NCBI RefSeq assembly: GCF_012524115.1
Contig: NZ_JAAZWB010000054.1
Coordinates: 1-64,000, forward strand
From: Bacillus sp. RO1
GTDB lineage: Bacteria; Bacillota; Bacilli; Bacillales; Bacillaceae_I
Reading direction: 5' to 3'
Length of the DNA: 64,000 nt
The position numbers were made by a program, and so were the translations under genes. Shown here in pieces: positions 43,341-51,206 of the stretch; position 1 is the first letter of the stretch; every line of letters begins with the position of its first letter. The notes under the pieces are model-generated. The model was not told the DNA's origin and searched no databases. It saw nothing but the letters and a program-made list of their open reading frames with translations.

Positions 43341-44135
43341 ATGAGCCTGCATTTTAGCGTGCTTGCTAGCGGCAGCACAGGAAATGCAATTTATGTCGCA
43401 ACAGAGGAGCATTCTTTATTAATCGATGCTGGTTTGAGCGGCAAAAAAATGCAAGAACTGTTTAACGGGATAGGCAAAAAAATAGAAGACCTATCTGGAA
43501 TTCTGGTTACACATGAGCATAGCGATCACATTAAGGGGCTTGGTGTACTTGCAAGAAAGTACAAGCTCCCGATCTATGCCAATGAAAAGACATGGAAGGC
43601 GATGGACGGACTGGTTGGCGTCATCCCGATAGAGCAAAAATTCAATTTTGAAATTGAACAGGTGAAATCATTCGGTGGACTTGATGTTCAGTCTTTTGGA
43701 GTTTCCCACGATGCGGCAGAGCCGATGTTCTATTCCTTCCATGATGGCGATAAAAAGGTCGTGGTCATCACCGACACAGGCTATGTCAGCGATAGGATGA
43801 AAGGCATCATTTCAAATGCTGACGCCTATGTTTTTGAGAGTAATCATGACGTGCAGATGCTGCAGATGGGACACTATCCATGGAGCATAAAACGCCGCAT
43901 CCTAAGTGATGTCGGCCACGTTTCCAATGAGGATGCGGCCCTTGCCATGGCAGATGTCATGGGAGACAAAACGAAGCGTATTTATTTGGCGCATTTAAGT
44001 AAAGATAATAACATGAAAGATTTAGCGAGGATGTCTGTCCAGCAAACTCTTGCCACACGAGGAGTCATCGTGGGAGAACAAGTAGAGCTGTATGACACAG
44101 ACCCGAACAAACCAACCGCGCTTGCTTTCGTGTAA
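43341..44135 (+). CDS. walJ: Metallo-beta-lactamase-fold nuclease WalJ (YycJ)
   Basis: The 264-residue protein has the metal-binding motif [10 protein letters not shown] and further ligands in the [16 protein letters not shown] and LAHLSKDN regions. YycJ is a DNA 5' exonuclease linked to mismatch repair and cell-wall homeostasis. It is the last of the core wal genes. Confidence 0.95.
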   Translation: MSLHFSVLASGSTGNAIYVATEEHSLLIDAGLSGKKMQELFNGIGKKIEDLSGILVTHEHSDHIKGLGVLARKYKLPIYANEKTWKAMDGLVGVIPIEQKFNFEIEQVKSFGGLDVQSFGVSHDAAEPMFYSFHDGDKKVVVITDTGYVSDRMKGIISNADAYVFESNHDVQMLQMGHYPWSIKRRILSDVGHVSNEDAALAMADVMGDKTKRIYLAHLSKDNNMKDLARMSVQQTLATRGVIVGEQVELYDTDPNKPTALAFV

Positions 44136-44226
44136 AAATCTTAGGCTTAAGCGCCTTTCTTTTTGCCTTTTTTACACGGAGCAGCAGACAAACGTTGGTT
44201 GTGACGTGAAAGAAAGGAAGGACAAC

Positions 44227-45480
44227 ATGGGATATTACGACAAACAAGATCCATCGGATTACTCTAAACAAAAAGGAAACAGAGGGAAGTATTTTCTCCC
44301 TGGTATTGTAGCATTGTCTCTTGGTGTTTTATTACTAGTTGTAGCGTTCCCTGGGCTAACAGGACGTGTGATGCCAGAGGGGAATGAAAGGCAAGCGGTA
44401 GAGGAGCGAGAACAGCTCCCAGAACAGCCTGAATCTGGAGGGACGGCAGCAGAAATCCGCAATGTCTCCGTTAATGTAACCTCAGGTGTCACCGAAGCGG
44501 TCGATAATGTCGCAGAAGCGGTCGTCGGTGTTATCAACTTGCAAAACGCCTCCTTTTGGAACGATACAGAAGTTGAAACAGACGAGGAAGGAGAAGCGGG
44601 AACAGGCTCTGGTGTTATATATAAAAAAGAGAACGGAAAAGCCTATGTGGTAACGAACTATCACGTTATTGAAGGGGCAACCCAGGTGGAGCTGAGCTTA
44701 ATTGACGGGACAAGGGTACCAGCAGAGGTACTCGGAGAAGACCCCCTCACAGACCTTGCCGTGTTGTCCATGGCAGATGAAATGGTCACAAAAGTGGCAG
44801 ACTTCGGCAACTCCGACAGCGTCCGCACAGGCGAACCTGTTATCGCGATAGGAAACCCTCTCGGTTTGCAATTTTCCGGTTCGGTTACACAAGGAATCAT
44901 CTCGGGGACAGACCGAAGCATTCCGGTGGATGTTAACAGGGACGGCACACCAGATTGGCATGCGGACGTTATGCAGACGGATGCAGCCATCAACCCCGGG
45001 AACAGCGGAGGAGCTTTGATTAACATCCAAGGAAAAGTCATCGGTATCAACTCGATGAAAATTGCCCAATCTGCAGTGGAAGGGATCGGCTTGGCCATTC
45101 CGGTTAATTCGGCGATACCAATCATCAATGATTTGGAGCAATACGGTCAGGTAAAACGTCCATATTTTGGTGTTAGCATTGGCTCTTTATCGGATGTATC
45201 CAGCTATCACTGGCAGCAGACGTTGAAGCTTCCGAAAGATGTTAGTGCAGGCGTATATATTACGGGAGTAGCACCTAATTCACCTGCAGCGAATGCTGGA
45301 TTGAAGGAATATGATGTGATTGTGGAGCTCGACGGGGAACAAGTGCGAGATGTAATTGAGCTGCGAAAGCACCTTTATAATGAAAAGCAGGTAGGAGATA
45401 AGATGGAGGTAACATTTTATCGAGGCCAGGATCAGAAAACAACGTCAGTCGATTTGACTGAGGATACTACCGGCGAATAG
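44227..45480 (+). CDS. htrA: Membrane-anchored HtrA-like serine protease
   Basis: The 417-residue protein has one N-terminal membrane segment, a trypsin-like domain with the triad His (TNYHVIEGA), Asp (DPLTDLAVL) and Ser (NPGNSGGAL), and a C-terminal PDZ domain. It degrades misfolded exported proteins. It is htrC/yyxA in B. subtilis, downstream of walJ. ATG 44227 follows GAAAGGAAGG; the open frame upstream overlaps walJ and is not used. Confidence 0.96.
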   Translation: MGYYDKQDPSDYSKQKGNRGKYFLPGIVALSLGVLLLVVAFPGLTGRVMPEGNERQAVEEREQLPEQPESGGTAAEIRNVSVNVTSGVTEAVDNVAEAVVGVINLQNASFWNDTEVETDEEGEAGTGSGVIYKKENGKAYVVTNYHVIEGATQVELSLIDGTRVPAEVLGEDPLTDLAVLSMADEMVTKVADFGNSDSVRTGEPVIAIGNPLGLQFSGSVTQGIISGTDRSIPVDVNRDGTPDWHADVMQTDAAINPGNSGGALINIQGKVIGINSMKIAQSAVEGIGLAIPVNSAIPIINDLEQYGQVKRPYFGVSIGSLSDVSSYHWQQTLKLPKDVSAGVYITGVAPNSPAANAGLKEYDVIVELDGEQVRDVIELRKHLYNEKQVGDKMEVTFYRGQDQKTTSVDLTEDTTGE

Positions 45481-45486
45481 CAGAAA

Positions 45487-45515
45487 TGGGGAGGGATTAT
45501 AGAAATCTCTCCTCT
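45487..45515 (+). terminator. Possible weak terminator after htrA
   Basis: GGGGAGGGATT and AATCTCTCCTC can pair imperfectly, followed by TTTCTGTTT. Confidence 0.5.
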
Positions 45516-45519
45516 TTCT

Positions 45520-45802
45520 GTTTCCACACATGTGGATAAATGGTATTCTAGTGAAGCTAATGAAGGAATGGAAAGGATTGTGGATAAAATGAAATGCTGT
45601 TTAGAGCATATTGAATTAGCGATGGAAATGTACATAGATGAGCACGAAGAAGCACCAATACTAGAGATGTTACCGGAAGAAGAGAAGTTATCAACAACCT
45701 GTGAATTTTGTAAAGAAGCTGCAATATATATGGTGGGGAACTGATATTCGCCCACTAAATGTGGATAGAAATTGTTGATATGTGGATAACTTTTGTGGAT
45801 AA
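45520..45802. other. DnaA-box cluster upstream of rlmH
   Basis: Perfect TGTGGATAA boxes lie at 45531-45539, 45579-45587, 45781-45789 and 45794-45802; near-matches lie at 45520-45528 and 45760-45768. B. subtilis has a DnaA-box cluster at the same gene (yydA, now rlmH). The boxes frame and partly overlap the small Cys-rich gene. Confidence 0.85.
45589..45744 (+). CDS. CxxH/CxxC small protein
   Basis: The 51-residue protein starts MKCCLEHIELAMEMYIDE and ends with CEFCKEAAIYMVGN, matching the small CxxH/CxxC family found next to rlmH in Bacillus. The motifs suggest a metal site. ATG 45589 overlaps a DnaA box; in-frame starts upstream are possible. Confidence 0.75.
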   Translation: MKCCLEHIELAMEMYIDEHEEAPILEMLPEEEKLSTTCEFCKEAAIYMVGN

Positions 45803-45826
45803 ACTGTTTGCAAGGTGGTATGACAT

Positions 45827-46306
45827 GTGAATATCTCAATAATCACAATTGGAAAACTGAAAGAGAAGTATCTGAAACAAGGAATAAATGAGTATTTGAA
45901 GCGTTTGAGTGCCTACGCAAAAATTGAAATTGTGGAGCTTCCGGACGAAAAAGCACCAGAGCAACTAAGCGACGCTGAGATGGAACAAGTGAAAAATAAA
46001 GAAGGCGAACGAATTCTAGGAAAGATCTCCGATGACACGCATGTGATTGCGTTAGCAATTGAAGGAAAACAGCGTTCTTCTGAAGAGTTGGCGAAGGAAA
46101 TGGACAAGCTTGCGACTTATGGGAAAAGTAAAGTGGCGTTTGTGATTGGTGGATCATTGGGTTTGAGTGGGGATGTTATGAAGAGAGCGAATGATACGCT
46201 TTCTTTTTCACGGATGACGTTTCCGCACCAGTTGATGAAGTTGATATTGTTGGAGCAGGTTTATCGGGGGTTTAGGATAAATCGTGGTGAACCGTATCAC
46301 AAGTGA
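45827..46306 (+). CDS. rlmH: 23S rRNA (pseudouridine-1915-N3)-methyltransferase RlmH
   Basis: The 159-residue SPOUT methyltransferase has [35 protein letters not shown] and the C-terminal [16 protein letters not shown]. It starts with GTG 45827 (AAGGTGG upstream). The last codons lie within the left attachment repeat of the inserted island, so the present 3' end is supplied by the element while the protein is unchanged. In staphylococci this gene (orfX) is the SCC target. Confidence 0.97.
   Translation: MNISIITIGKLKEKYLKQGINEYLKRLSAYAKIEIVELPDEKAPEQLSDAEMEQVKNKEGERILGKISDDTHVIALAIEGKQRSSEELAKEMDKLATYGKSKVAFVIGGSLGLSGDVMKRANDTLSFSRMTFPHQLMKLILLEQVYRGFRINRGEPYHK
46289..46304. repeat. Left attachment site (att) of the rlmH island
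   Basis: GAACCGTATCACAAGT matches 56485-56500 (GAACCGTACCATAAGT) at 14 of 16 positions. In the rlmH frame both read Glu-Pro-Tyr-His-Lys, the mismatches are third-base changes, and they are followed by TGA here and TAA on the right. Confidence 0.85.
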
Positions 46307-46554
46307 TGGTAAACAAAAAAATTGAGTTTACTGTGCATATAGAAAAGATTAAACAATTTAAGTTGAAAAAGGGGGATAAGTAATTTTAAGCTTATTTAAA
46401 ACAAAAAAACAATTTACTTCTGAAATTAGATGTCTTATACTACTGCCAACAATCGGCATAGCCAACTTTTAAACTTATATAAACACTTTTAAGCCTTATT
46501 CCATGCGGAGTAGGGCCATTTTTATTTTTTAAAATAATTAGGAGGTCATGGAGA
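46307..46554. other. Left-end non-coding stretch of the island
   Basis: No convincing gene or strong terminator is visible. The plus-strand frame continuous with the att repeat stays open for 29 codons to TAA at 46381-46383, which matters for the recombinase tail in a circular form. Confidence 0.6.
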
Positions 46555-46998
46555 ATGGCGGAGAAGCAAGCAACAAAAGGAATTATTGAATTAAAGCAAG
46601 AGGAATTGTCGGCAATCCAAGAGCAGATTGATGATAACGCACGTCAGTATAAAGCATATTGGGAAGAACGAAACATTTTTTTAGAGGCTGGCGAAGTTAT
46701 GAAGGTACAGGAGTTAGAGGGAAAATATTATCATTTGCGTGATAATGTTGCTAAACAGTTAGACCGTAAACGCATTGAAATTAATATGGAAATCGAAGAA
46801 TTACAAGCTGAAGCGTTTAGACTTAAAAAAGGTATGTCCACAGATGTAAAGATTTTAGACCGCCAAAAGCAAGAATTGCAGGCATTGAAAAAAGAGTACC
46901 AAGACAAATTGGCAGATAAGCAGCAGTCCATCTCAGATACCGAGTTTATTTTACAACAAGAAGAACAACGCATTATAGAGTTAGAGGGGGGCGAGTAA
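46555..46998 (+). CDS. Coiled-coil protein of unknown function
   Basis: The 147-residue, highly charged protein is predicted to be almost all alpha-helical coiled coil (KQEELSAIQEQIDDNARQYKA, LDRKRIEINMEIEELQAEAF, ending in Glu-rich repeats). ATG 46555 has AGGAGG nine bases upstream. It is first of four translationally coupled genes. I do not recognise the family; phage accessory or scaffold-like roles are possible. Confidence 0.75.
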   Translation: MAEKQATKGIIELKQEELSAIQEQIDDNARQYKAYWEERNIFLEAGEVMKVQELEGKYYHLRDNVAKQLDRKRIEINMEIEELQAEAFRLKKGMSTDVKILDRQKQELQALKKEYQDKLADKQQSISDTEFILQQEEQRIIELEGGE

Positions 46999-47162
46999 TG
47001 GACATTAGACAAGCTAAAAGGGAGTACCACCGAAAATGGCTTGAGAAGAACAGAGAACACCGCAACGCCTACCAAAGAAAATACTACCGCGAGAATAAAG
47101 ACAAGTTCAAACGGTATCATGAGAAGTTTTACAGTAAACACGCAAAGGGGCAAGAACAATGA
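46998..47162 (+). CDS. Small basic Tyr/Lys/Arg-rich protein (phage-like)
   Basis: The 54-residue peptide MDIRQAKREYHRKWLEKNRE... followed by a YRENKDKFKRYHEKFY segment resembles small basic phage and HNH-associated proteins. It overlaps the preceding stop (TAATG) and the next start (ATGA). Function unknown. Confidence 0.65.
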   Translation: MDIRQAKREYHRKWLEKNREHRNAYQRKYYRENKDKFKRYHEKFYSKHAKGQEQ

Positions 47163-47293
47163 AAAATGATGAAATTGTCATTGAAATAGTTGAGAGTGAG
47201 CCTGTTTTAGAAATCATTACAGAACGGGAACAACAAGCAGAGAAAGCCTATGAGGGCATGATTAAAAATCTTTTAGTAGGGAGATGGAAATAA
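47159..47293 (+). CDS. Small hypothetical protein
   Basis: The 44-residue acidic peptide (MKNDEIVIEIVESEPVLEI...) is coupled by ATGA overlap upstream and TAATG overlap downstream. The coupling supports translation. Family not recognised. Confidence 0.6.
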   Translation: MKNDEIVIEIVESEPVLEIITEREQQAEKAYEGMIKNLLVGRWK

Positions 47294-47481
47294 TGATATT
47301 TGAAGAACGAGTGAACGCATTTTTAAACGTTACAGGGGATATCGAGCAACTAGAAACACTTTTATTTGAACGGTCGGCGGAATTATTACAACTTAGAGCA
47401 TTCATAAAAGAAAAAGGACTTGATGCAGAATATAAAGCACGTATAGCAGAAGCAAAAGCAGTTGAACGACAAGTGAAATAA
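47293..47481 (+). CDS. Small hypothetical protein
   Basis: The 62-residue helical protein (MIFEERVNAFLNVTGDIEQL...) has AGGGAG nine bases before ATG 47293, sharing bases with the previous stop. An in-frame ATG at 47284 overlaps the ribosome-binding site and is less likely. Family not recognised. Confidence 0.65.
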   Translation: MIFEERVNAFLNVTGDIEQLETLLFERSAELLQLRAFIKEKGLDAEYKARIAEAKAVERQVK

Positions 47482-47554
47482 GGTAATACAGAGTAATCAG
47501 CAGAAATGCAAAGGTGAAATAAAAGTTAAAAAGTAATTTTTATAACAAATAAAC

Positions 47555-47587
47555 GAGGTGGGACGCATTACTCCCCCCTCATTTTTC
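47555..47587 (+). terminator. Probable terminator of the small-gene operon
   Basis: GAGGTGGG and CTCCCCCCTC form a GC-rich hairpin followed by ATTTTT. Confidence 0.65.
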
Positions 47588-47625
47588 AAACGATACCCCA
47601 TGAAATAGGGTCTTGAGGTGAAAAC

Positions 47626-48138
47626 ATGGAAAAGAAGGTATGCGGGGCAAAAACAAGGAAAGGATCACCATGCCAAAAAGCACCGTTGAAAAATGGTCGT
47701 TGTCGGCTTCATGGTGGTAAAAGTACAGGACCGAAAGATAAGGAAAAACACCGCCAAAGACTAAAAGGTAATAAAAATGCAATCGTCACAGGCGAGTATG
47801 AAACAATTTCTTTTGATACTTTGCTAGATGATGAAAAAGAACTTTATAACATGATACCAGAGGACATTGATAGGCAAGTAAAGGGACGGTATAAAATACT
47901 TGAAATAAGAACTCGCCGACTTATGCAACGTTACTCCCAAGAACTTGAAAAGAATAAGCCTGATTTTAGAATGATAAACCGTTTAGAAGAAGCACTGACA
48001 CGGATTGACGCAAGGGCTAATGAACTTATTAGAGAAATGCGTGAGCTGTCTACAAATGAAACAAACGAGGACAACGGGTCATTAGGTGCTTTAGTTGATA
48101 TACTCGTAGAAGTAAGGAACAAACGTTTAGGCTCATAA
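47626..48138 (+). CDS. HGG-motif protein, terminase small subunit-like
   Basis: The 170-residue protein has CGAKTRKGSPCQKAPLKNGR, then CRLHGGKSTGPKDKE, and a helical remainder. The Cys-His-rich head with HGGxSTGP is found in many phage small terminase-associated proteins. No large terminase or structural genes are nearby. GAGGTG precedes the ATG. Assignment to packaging is by motif only. Confidence 0.7.
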   Translation: MEKKVCGAKTRKGSPCQKAPLKNGRCRLHGGKSTGPKDKEKHRQRLKGNKNAIVTGEYETISFDTLLDDEKELYNMIPEDIDRQVKGRYKILEIRTRRLMQRYSQELEKNKPDFRMINRLEEALTRIDARANELIREMRELSTNETNEDNGSLGALVDILVEVRNKRLGS

Positions 48139-48235
48139 AAGGCTCGTACTGATACGTTTTAAGGGTTGCTGGTATAAATCATTACCTTGTTTGTTAAAAC
48201 ACGAGAGAAGGCGAAATAAAAAGGCATTTTTACAG

Positions 48236-48260
48236 GAACGAAAGTTTTCGTTCTTTTTTT
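48236..48260 (+). terminator. Terminator after the HGG-motif gene
   Basis: GAACGAAA and TTTCGTTC form an 8-bp stem with a tight two-base loop and a T run. Confidence 0.85.
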
Positions 48261-48331
48261 GTTGCTTTAATTAAAAAAATAGAGTGTTTCCCTATATATT
48301 AATTGAATAGAAAAAAAGGAGATGTGATGAA

Positions 48332-48526
48332 ATGAACAAGCGAATGGAAAGAGATAAAAAGCGATTAGTAAAAAATTTATTACATGGAGCTACAATTATA
48401 GAGGGGAAAGTTAGATTAATACAGAATTTTATTTTTCCAGATATACCAAACAAAATTATGGAAGAGATTGATAAAATGGTATTAGAAAGGGAAAAAGAAA
48501 GGCATGAAAATAAAGATAAAAGTTAA
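48332..48526 (+). CDS. Small hypothetical charged protein
   Basis: The 64-residue Lys/Glu-rich protein (MNKRMERDKKRLVKNLLHGA...) has AAAAGGAG upstream. A terminator lies about 110 bp after it. Not recognised. Confidence 0.6.
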   Translation: MNKRMERDKKRLVKNLLHGATIIEGKVRLIQNFIFPDIPNKIMEEIDKMVLEREKERHENKDKS

Positions 48527-48637
48527 TAAATCGAATTGATGAATTTAGTAATGAGCCAATATAAAAATTCTATCAAGGATTAAATGTAAAAGAAAAAATA
48601 TTCGTCAATATTATTAAAATGTGTATTGCAAAATAGT

Positions 48638-48672
48638 AACGCCCCCACATGTCGAGGAGGGCGTTTGTTTTT
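48638..48672 (+). terminator. Terminator between convergent genes
   Basis: AACGCCC and GGGCGTT form a 7-bp GC-rich stem followed by TGTTTTTT. It lies next to the end of the convergent methyltransferase gene. Confidence 0.85.
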
Positions 48673-48675
48673 TAT

Positions 48676-49848
48676 TTAAGATAAGATGAGCTCCTTGTTA
48701 TTATTAGAATTCATCTTGGTAATAGAATGAAGCATTTTTTGTGCAACTGCTTCAACAACAGGAACAGCTACTGAATTTCCAAATTGCCTATAGGCTTGTG
48801 TATCAGATACAGGAATAATAAAGTCATCTGGGAAACCTTGTAGTCTAGCACATTCTCTTGGAGTTAGTTTTCTAGGATTTTTTAAAGCTCCTTGGTCAAT
48901 TAAAATCTCACTACCATCTTTATAATACCTAGCACTAATAGTATTAGTGTATGGACTATCTGCATTAAATAATGAAAAGCCAAAACCATTACCTTTCTTT
49001 TTGTGTTCTTCTTTTCTTCTTAGGTGTCCTTGATAAAGACGGTCTGAAATCGTGTATTTTTCGTCCACATTAGATTCTAGTATATCACCAACTCTAGTAG
49101 GTTCGTACGTAGGTTCTGGAAACTTAAAGGTTACTTCATTTCCCCCGATTGGATTATAAAAACCTACAATGTAAATTCTTTCTCGATTTTGAGGCACTCC
49201 AAAATCAGCAGCACGTAGAACTTTATAATAAACAGTATAATCTAATTCCTCTTCTAAGACCTGTACTATGGTTTTTAATGTACGTCCTTTGTCGTGACCT
49301 TTTAATTGCTTTACGTTCTCCAATAAAAATGCTTTTGGACGTTTCTCTTTTATGATACGTGCAATATCAAAAAATAACGTTCCACGAGTATCTTCAAATC
49401 CTTTTTTTAATCCTGCTTGGGAAAAGGGTTGACAAGGGAATCCAGCTAAAAGAATGTCGTGGTCTGGTATATCTTTTTCATCAATTAAAGTAATATCGCC
49501 AACTGGAGTTTCTCCAAAGTTAGCTTTATAAGTTTTAACTGCGAATTTATCCCATTCGGAAGCAAATACAGACCTTCCTCCTTGTTTTTGGAATGCTAAT
49601 CGAATACCACCTATTCCTGCGAATAAATCAATCATAGTAAATTTCGGATTATTAATATTCTCAAATGCAGGTTTTTCTGGGAAATTCATTACTGCGTTAT
49701 ATTCAATTGGTGATGGCTCCGACTCCCCATTTTCCCACCTTCGAATAGTCCTGTCACCATGTTTCCCCATGCCAAGTGAATCAGCAAGCTCTTTTTGTGT
49801 CATACCTAACCTTTTGCGTTTATTTTTAATCATGATAGAAAGTTCCAT
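48676..49848 (-). CDS. C5-cytosine methyltransferase with N-terminal regulatory HTH (M.SsoII/M.Ecl18kI-like)
   Basis: The 390-residue protein begins with an XRE-type HTH (NKRKRLGMTQKELADSLGMG...) of about 60 residues, joined to a C5 methyltransferase with motif I DLFAGIGGIRLAF, motif IV GFPCQPFSQAG (catalytic Cys), ENV (LLENVKQL), QNRERIYIVGF, and motifs IX-X TPRECARLQGFPDDF and QFGNSVAVPVVEAV. In SsoII-type systems this HTH represses the methylase's own promoter and activates the nuclease gene. ATG 49848 has GGAGG six bases upstream. It diverges from the nuclease gene and protects host DNA. Recognition of CCNGG or CCWGG is inferred from the family. Confidence 0.93.
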   Translation of the reverse strand: MELSIMIKNKRKRLGMTQKELADSLGMGKHGDRTIRRWENGESEPSPIEYNAVMNFPEKPAFENINNPKFTMIDLFAGIGGIRLAFQKQGGRSVFASEWDKFAVKTYKANFGETPVGDITLIDEKDIPDHDILLAGFPCQPFSQAGLKKGFEDTRGTLFFDIARIIKEKRPKAFLLENVKQLKGHDKGRTLKTIVQVLEEELDYTVYYKVLRAADFGVPQNRERIYIVGFYNPIGGNEVTFKFPEPTYEPTRVGDILESNVDEKYTISDRLYQGHLRRKEEHKKKGNGFGFSLFNADSPYTNTISARYYKDGSEILIDQGALKNPRKLTPRECARLQGFPDDFIIPVSDTQAYRQFGNSVAVPVVEAVAQKMLHSITKMNSNNNKELILS

Positions 49849-49870
49849 AAGTATCCTCCGTGACAATTAA

Positions 49871-49885
49871 AGGACTTATTGTCCT
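49871..49885. promoter_or_regulatory. Operator of the restriction-modification system
   Basis: AGGACTTATTGTCCT is an inverted repeat (AGGAC-N5-GTCCT). It has the arm sequence and spacing of the 15-bp site bound by M.SsoII as I remember it (AGGAC-AAATT-GTCCT). It lies between the methylase promoter and its ribosome-binding site, where a bound protein would block transcription. Confidence 0.85.
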
Positions 49886-49897
49886 GTTTATAACACA

Positions 49898-49926
49898 ATT
49901 ATACCAATCGTATGTTCGCTTGTCTA
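49898..49926 (-). promoter_or_regulatory. Methyltransferase gene promoter
   Basis: Minus-strand TAGACA (49921-49926), 17-bp spacer, perfect TATAAT (49898-49903). The operator begins about 13 bases beyond the -10. Confidence 0.75.
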
Positions 49927-49992
49927 TTGTTTATTGCTAGATTTTATAAAATAGGTCAAAATAGAAGAAATAGGTATAAAGGGGGATTTGTT

Positions 49993-50937
49993 TTGAGTAT
50001 TGAAGCTTTTAAAAAGTATGTTCAAAAAAAGAGAACAAGTATAATGACAAAACCAAAAAAGTTGGTTGAAGAAGTTTTTGAACAGGCACCATTTTTCCAT
50101 GAAGACCAAGCCTATTTTTTAGAGCATTGTACGGAGATTTTATATTATGTAAGAAATGCTTGTTGGAAAAAATATATGGAAGCCGAGCGGGAATTAACTT
50201 CAAATACAAGTGAATACTTAATATCATCAGATAGTGAATTTATGAATACTTTAAACATGCATAGTGGTGACCCTAAAAAAATCATTACTGACTTCTTAGA
50301 AAATTATAGTGAGCATTTATTTGAGTTATCTAAAAGTCATACAAATTCGCGTCGTTCCAGAGCAGGTAAAGAGTTTGAGGCTATTATTGAAATTTTATTG
50401 TTACGCAATGGAGTAGTATTCGATAACCAAGGTGTAATAGGGTCAAAACTATTTAAATCAGATAGATTAGGGAAACTTGTTGATTGTGTGGTTCCAGGAG
50501 TAGCTGAATATGGCGAAGAAAGGCGAAGATGTGCATTAGTTTCTATGAAAACTTCACTAAGAGAAAGATGGCAGGAAGTAATAGAAGAAATGACACGTAC
50601 TGGAGCGCATGAAATGTTTCTAGTAACATTGGATGCAGGGATAACAAGTAATACTATTGAGACTTTAGCATCCCATAATATTACTTTAGTGGTACCGGAT
50701 GATAATAAAGCAGATATATATAATGAATATAATAATGTTTATGGACTTACTAAGTTTTTAATTGAAATGACTGATATAAGTAATAGTTGGAAACAGAGAG
50801 ATGATTTATCAACTGTCTTTTATGAAAAAAGATTGTTAGCGATAGAAACAAGGCTACAAAGTGTAAATAATGACTATGAACGAAAAATATTTGAGAAGTA
50901 TAAAGTACATTGTGAACAACAAATCAATAAAGGTTGA
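49993..50937 (+). CDS. Type II restriction endonuclease, Ecl18kI/EcoRII family
   Basis: The 314-residue protein has a helical N-terminal half and a C-terminal PD-(D/E)xK core. Visible motifs are SRRSRAGKEFEAIIEILL, then Asp in LVDCVVPG, Lys in VSMKTSLRERWQEV, and Glu in the following helix. The spacing Asp-21-Lys-12-Glu fits the Ecl18kI active site (Asp160, Lys182, Glu195, from memory). I choose TTG 49993, with AAAGGGGG upstream; an in-frame upstream extension is unlike the family. It is divergent from its methylase, as in SsoII-type systems. It would cut unmethylated CCNGG or CCWGG sites. Confidence 0.88.
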   Translation: MSIEAFKKYVQKKRTSIMTKPKKLVEEVFEQAPFFHEDQAYFLEHCTEILYYVRNACWKKYMEAERELTSNTSEYLISSDSEFMNTLNMHSGDPKKIITDFLENYSEHLFELSKSHTNSRRSRAGKEFEAIIEILLLRNGVVFDNQGVIGSKLFKSDRLGKLVDCVVPGVAEYGEERRRCALVSMKTSLRERWQEVIEEMTRTGAHEMFLVTLDAGITSNTIETLASHNITLVVPDDNKADIYNEYNNVYGLTKFLIEMTDISNSWKQRDDLSTVFYEKRLLAIETRLQSVNNDYERKIFEKYKVHCEQQINKG

Positions 50938-51206
50938 TTTTTGCATATTAAAGAGCAAGTTAAAAATAAACTTGAAACGGAAAACAATAATAATTTGATT
51001 TTATTTAAGGCAAAGGCTAGAAATAGTCCTTGTCTTTTTTTGCACCAATGTTCAAGATTGTTAAAAGTTGTATAGGATAAAAAAGATTGAAGTACCTTCT
51101 ATTGGTGTTTAAATTGGTTGTTTTATAAAGTTTTATACATAGGACTTTACAACGATAACGAGAGGTCTTACACTTGTTTTACAAAAGTTGGAAGGTGGTT
51201 AGAGGT

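Noticed and set aside
44661-45141. Two overlapping minus-strand open frames opposite htrA
   Set aside because: They mirror the protease domain of htrA and have no start signals; shadows.
49912-49992. Upstream extension of the restriction endonuclease (27 more residues)
   Set aside because: The extension overlaps the methylase promoter region, has no ribosome-binding site, and a well-placed AAAGGGGG precedes TTG 49993.
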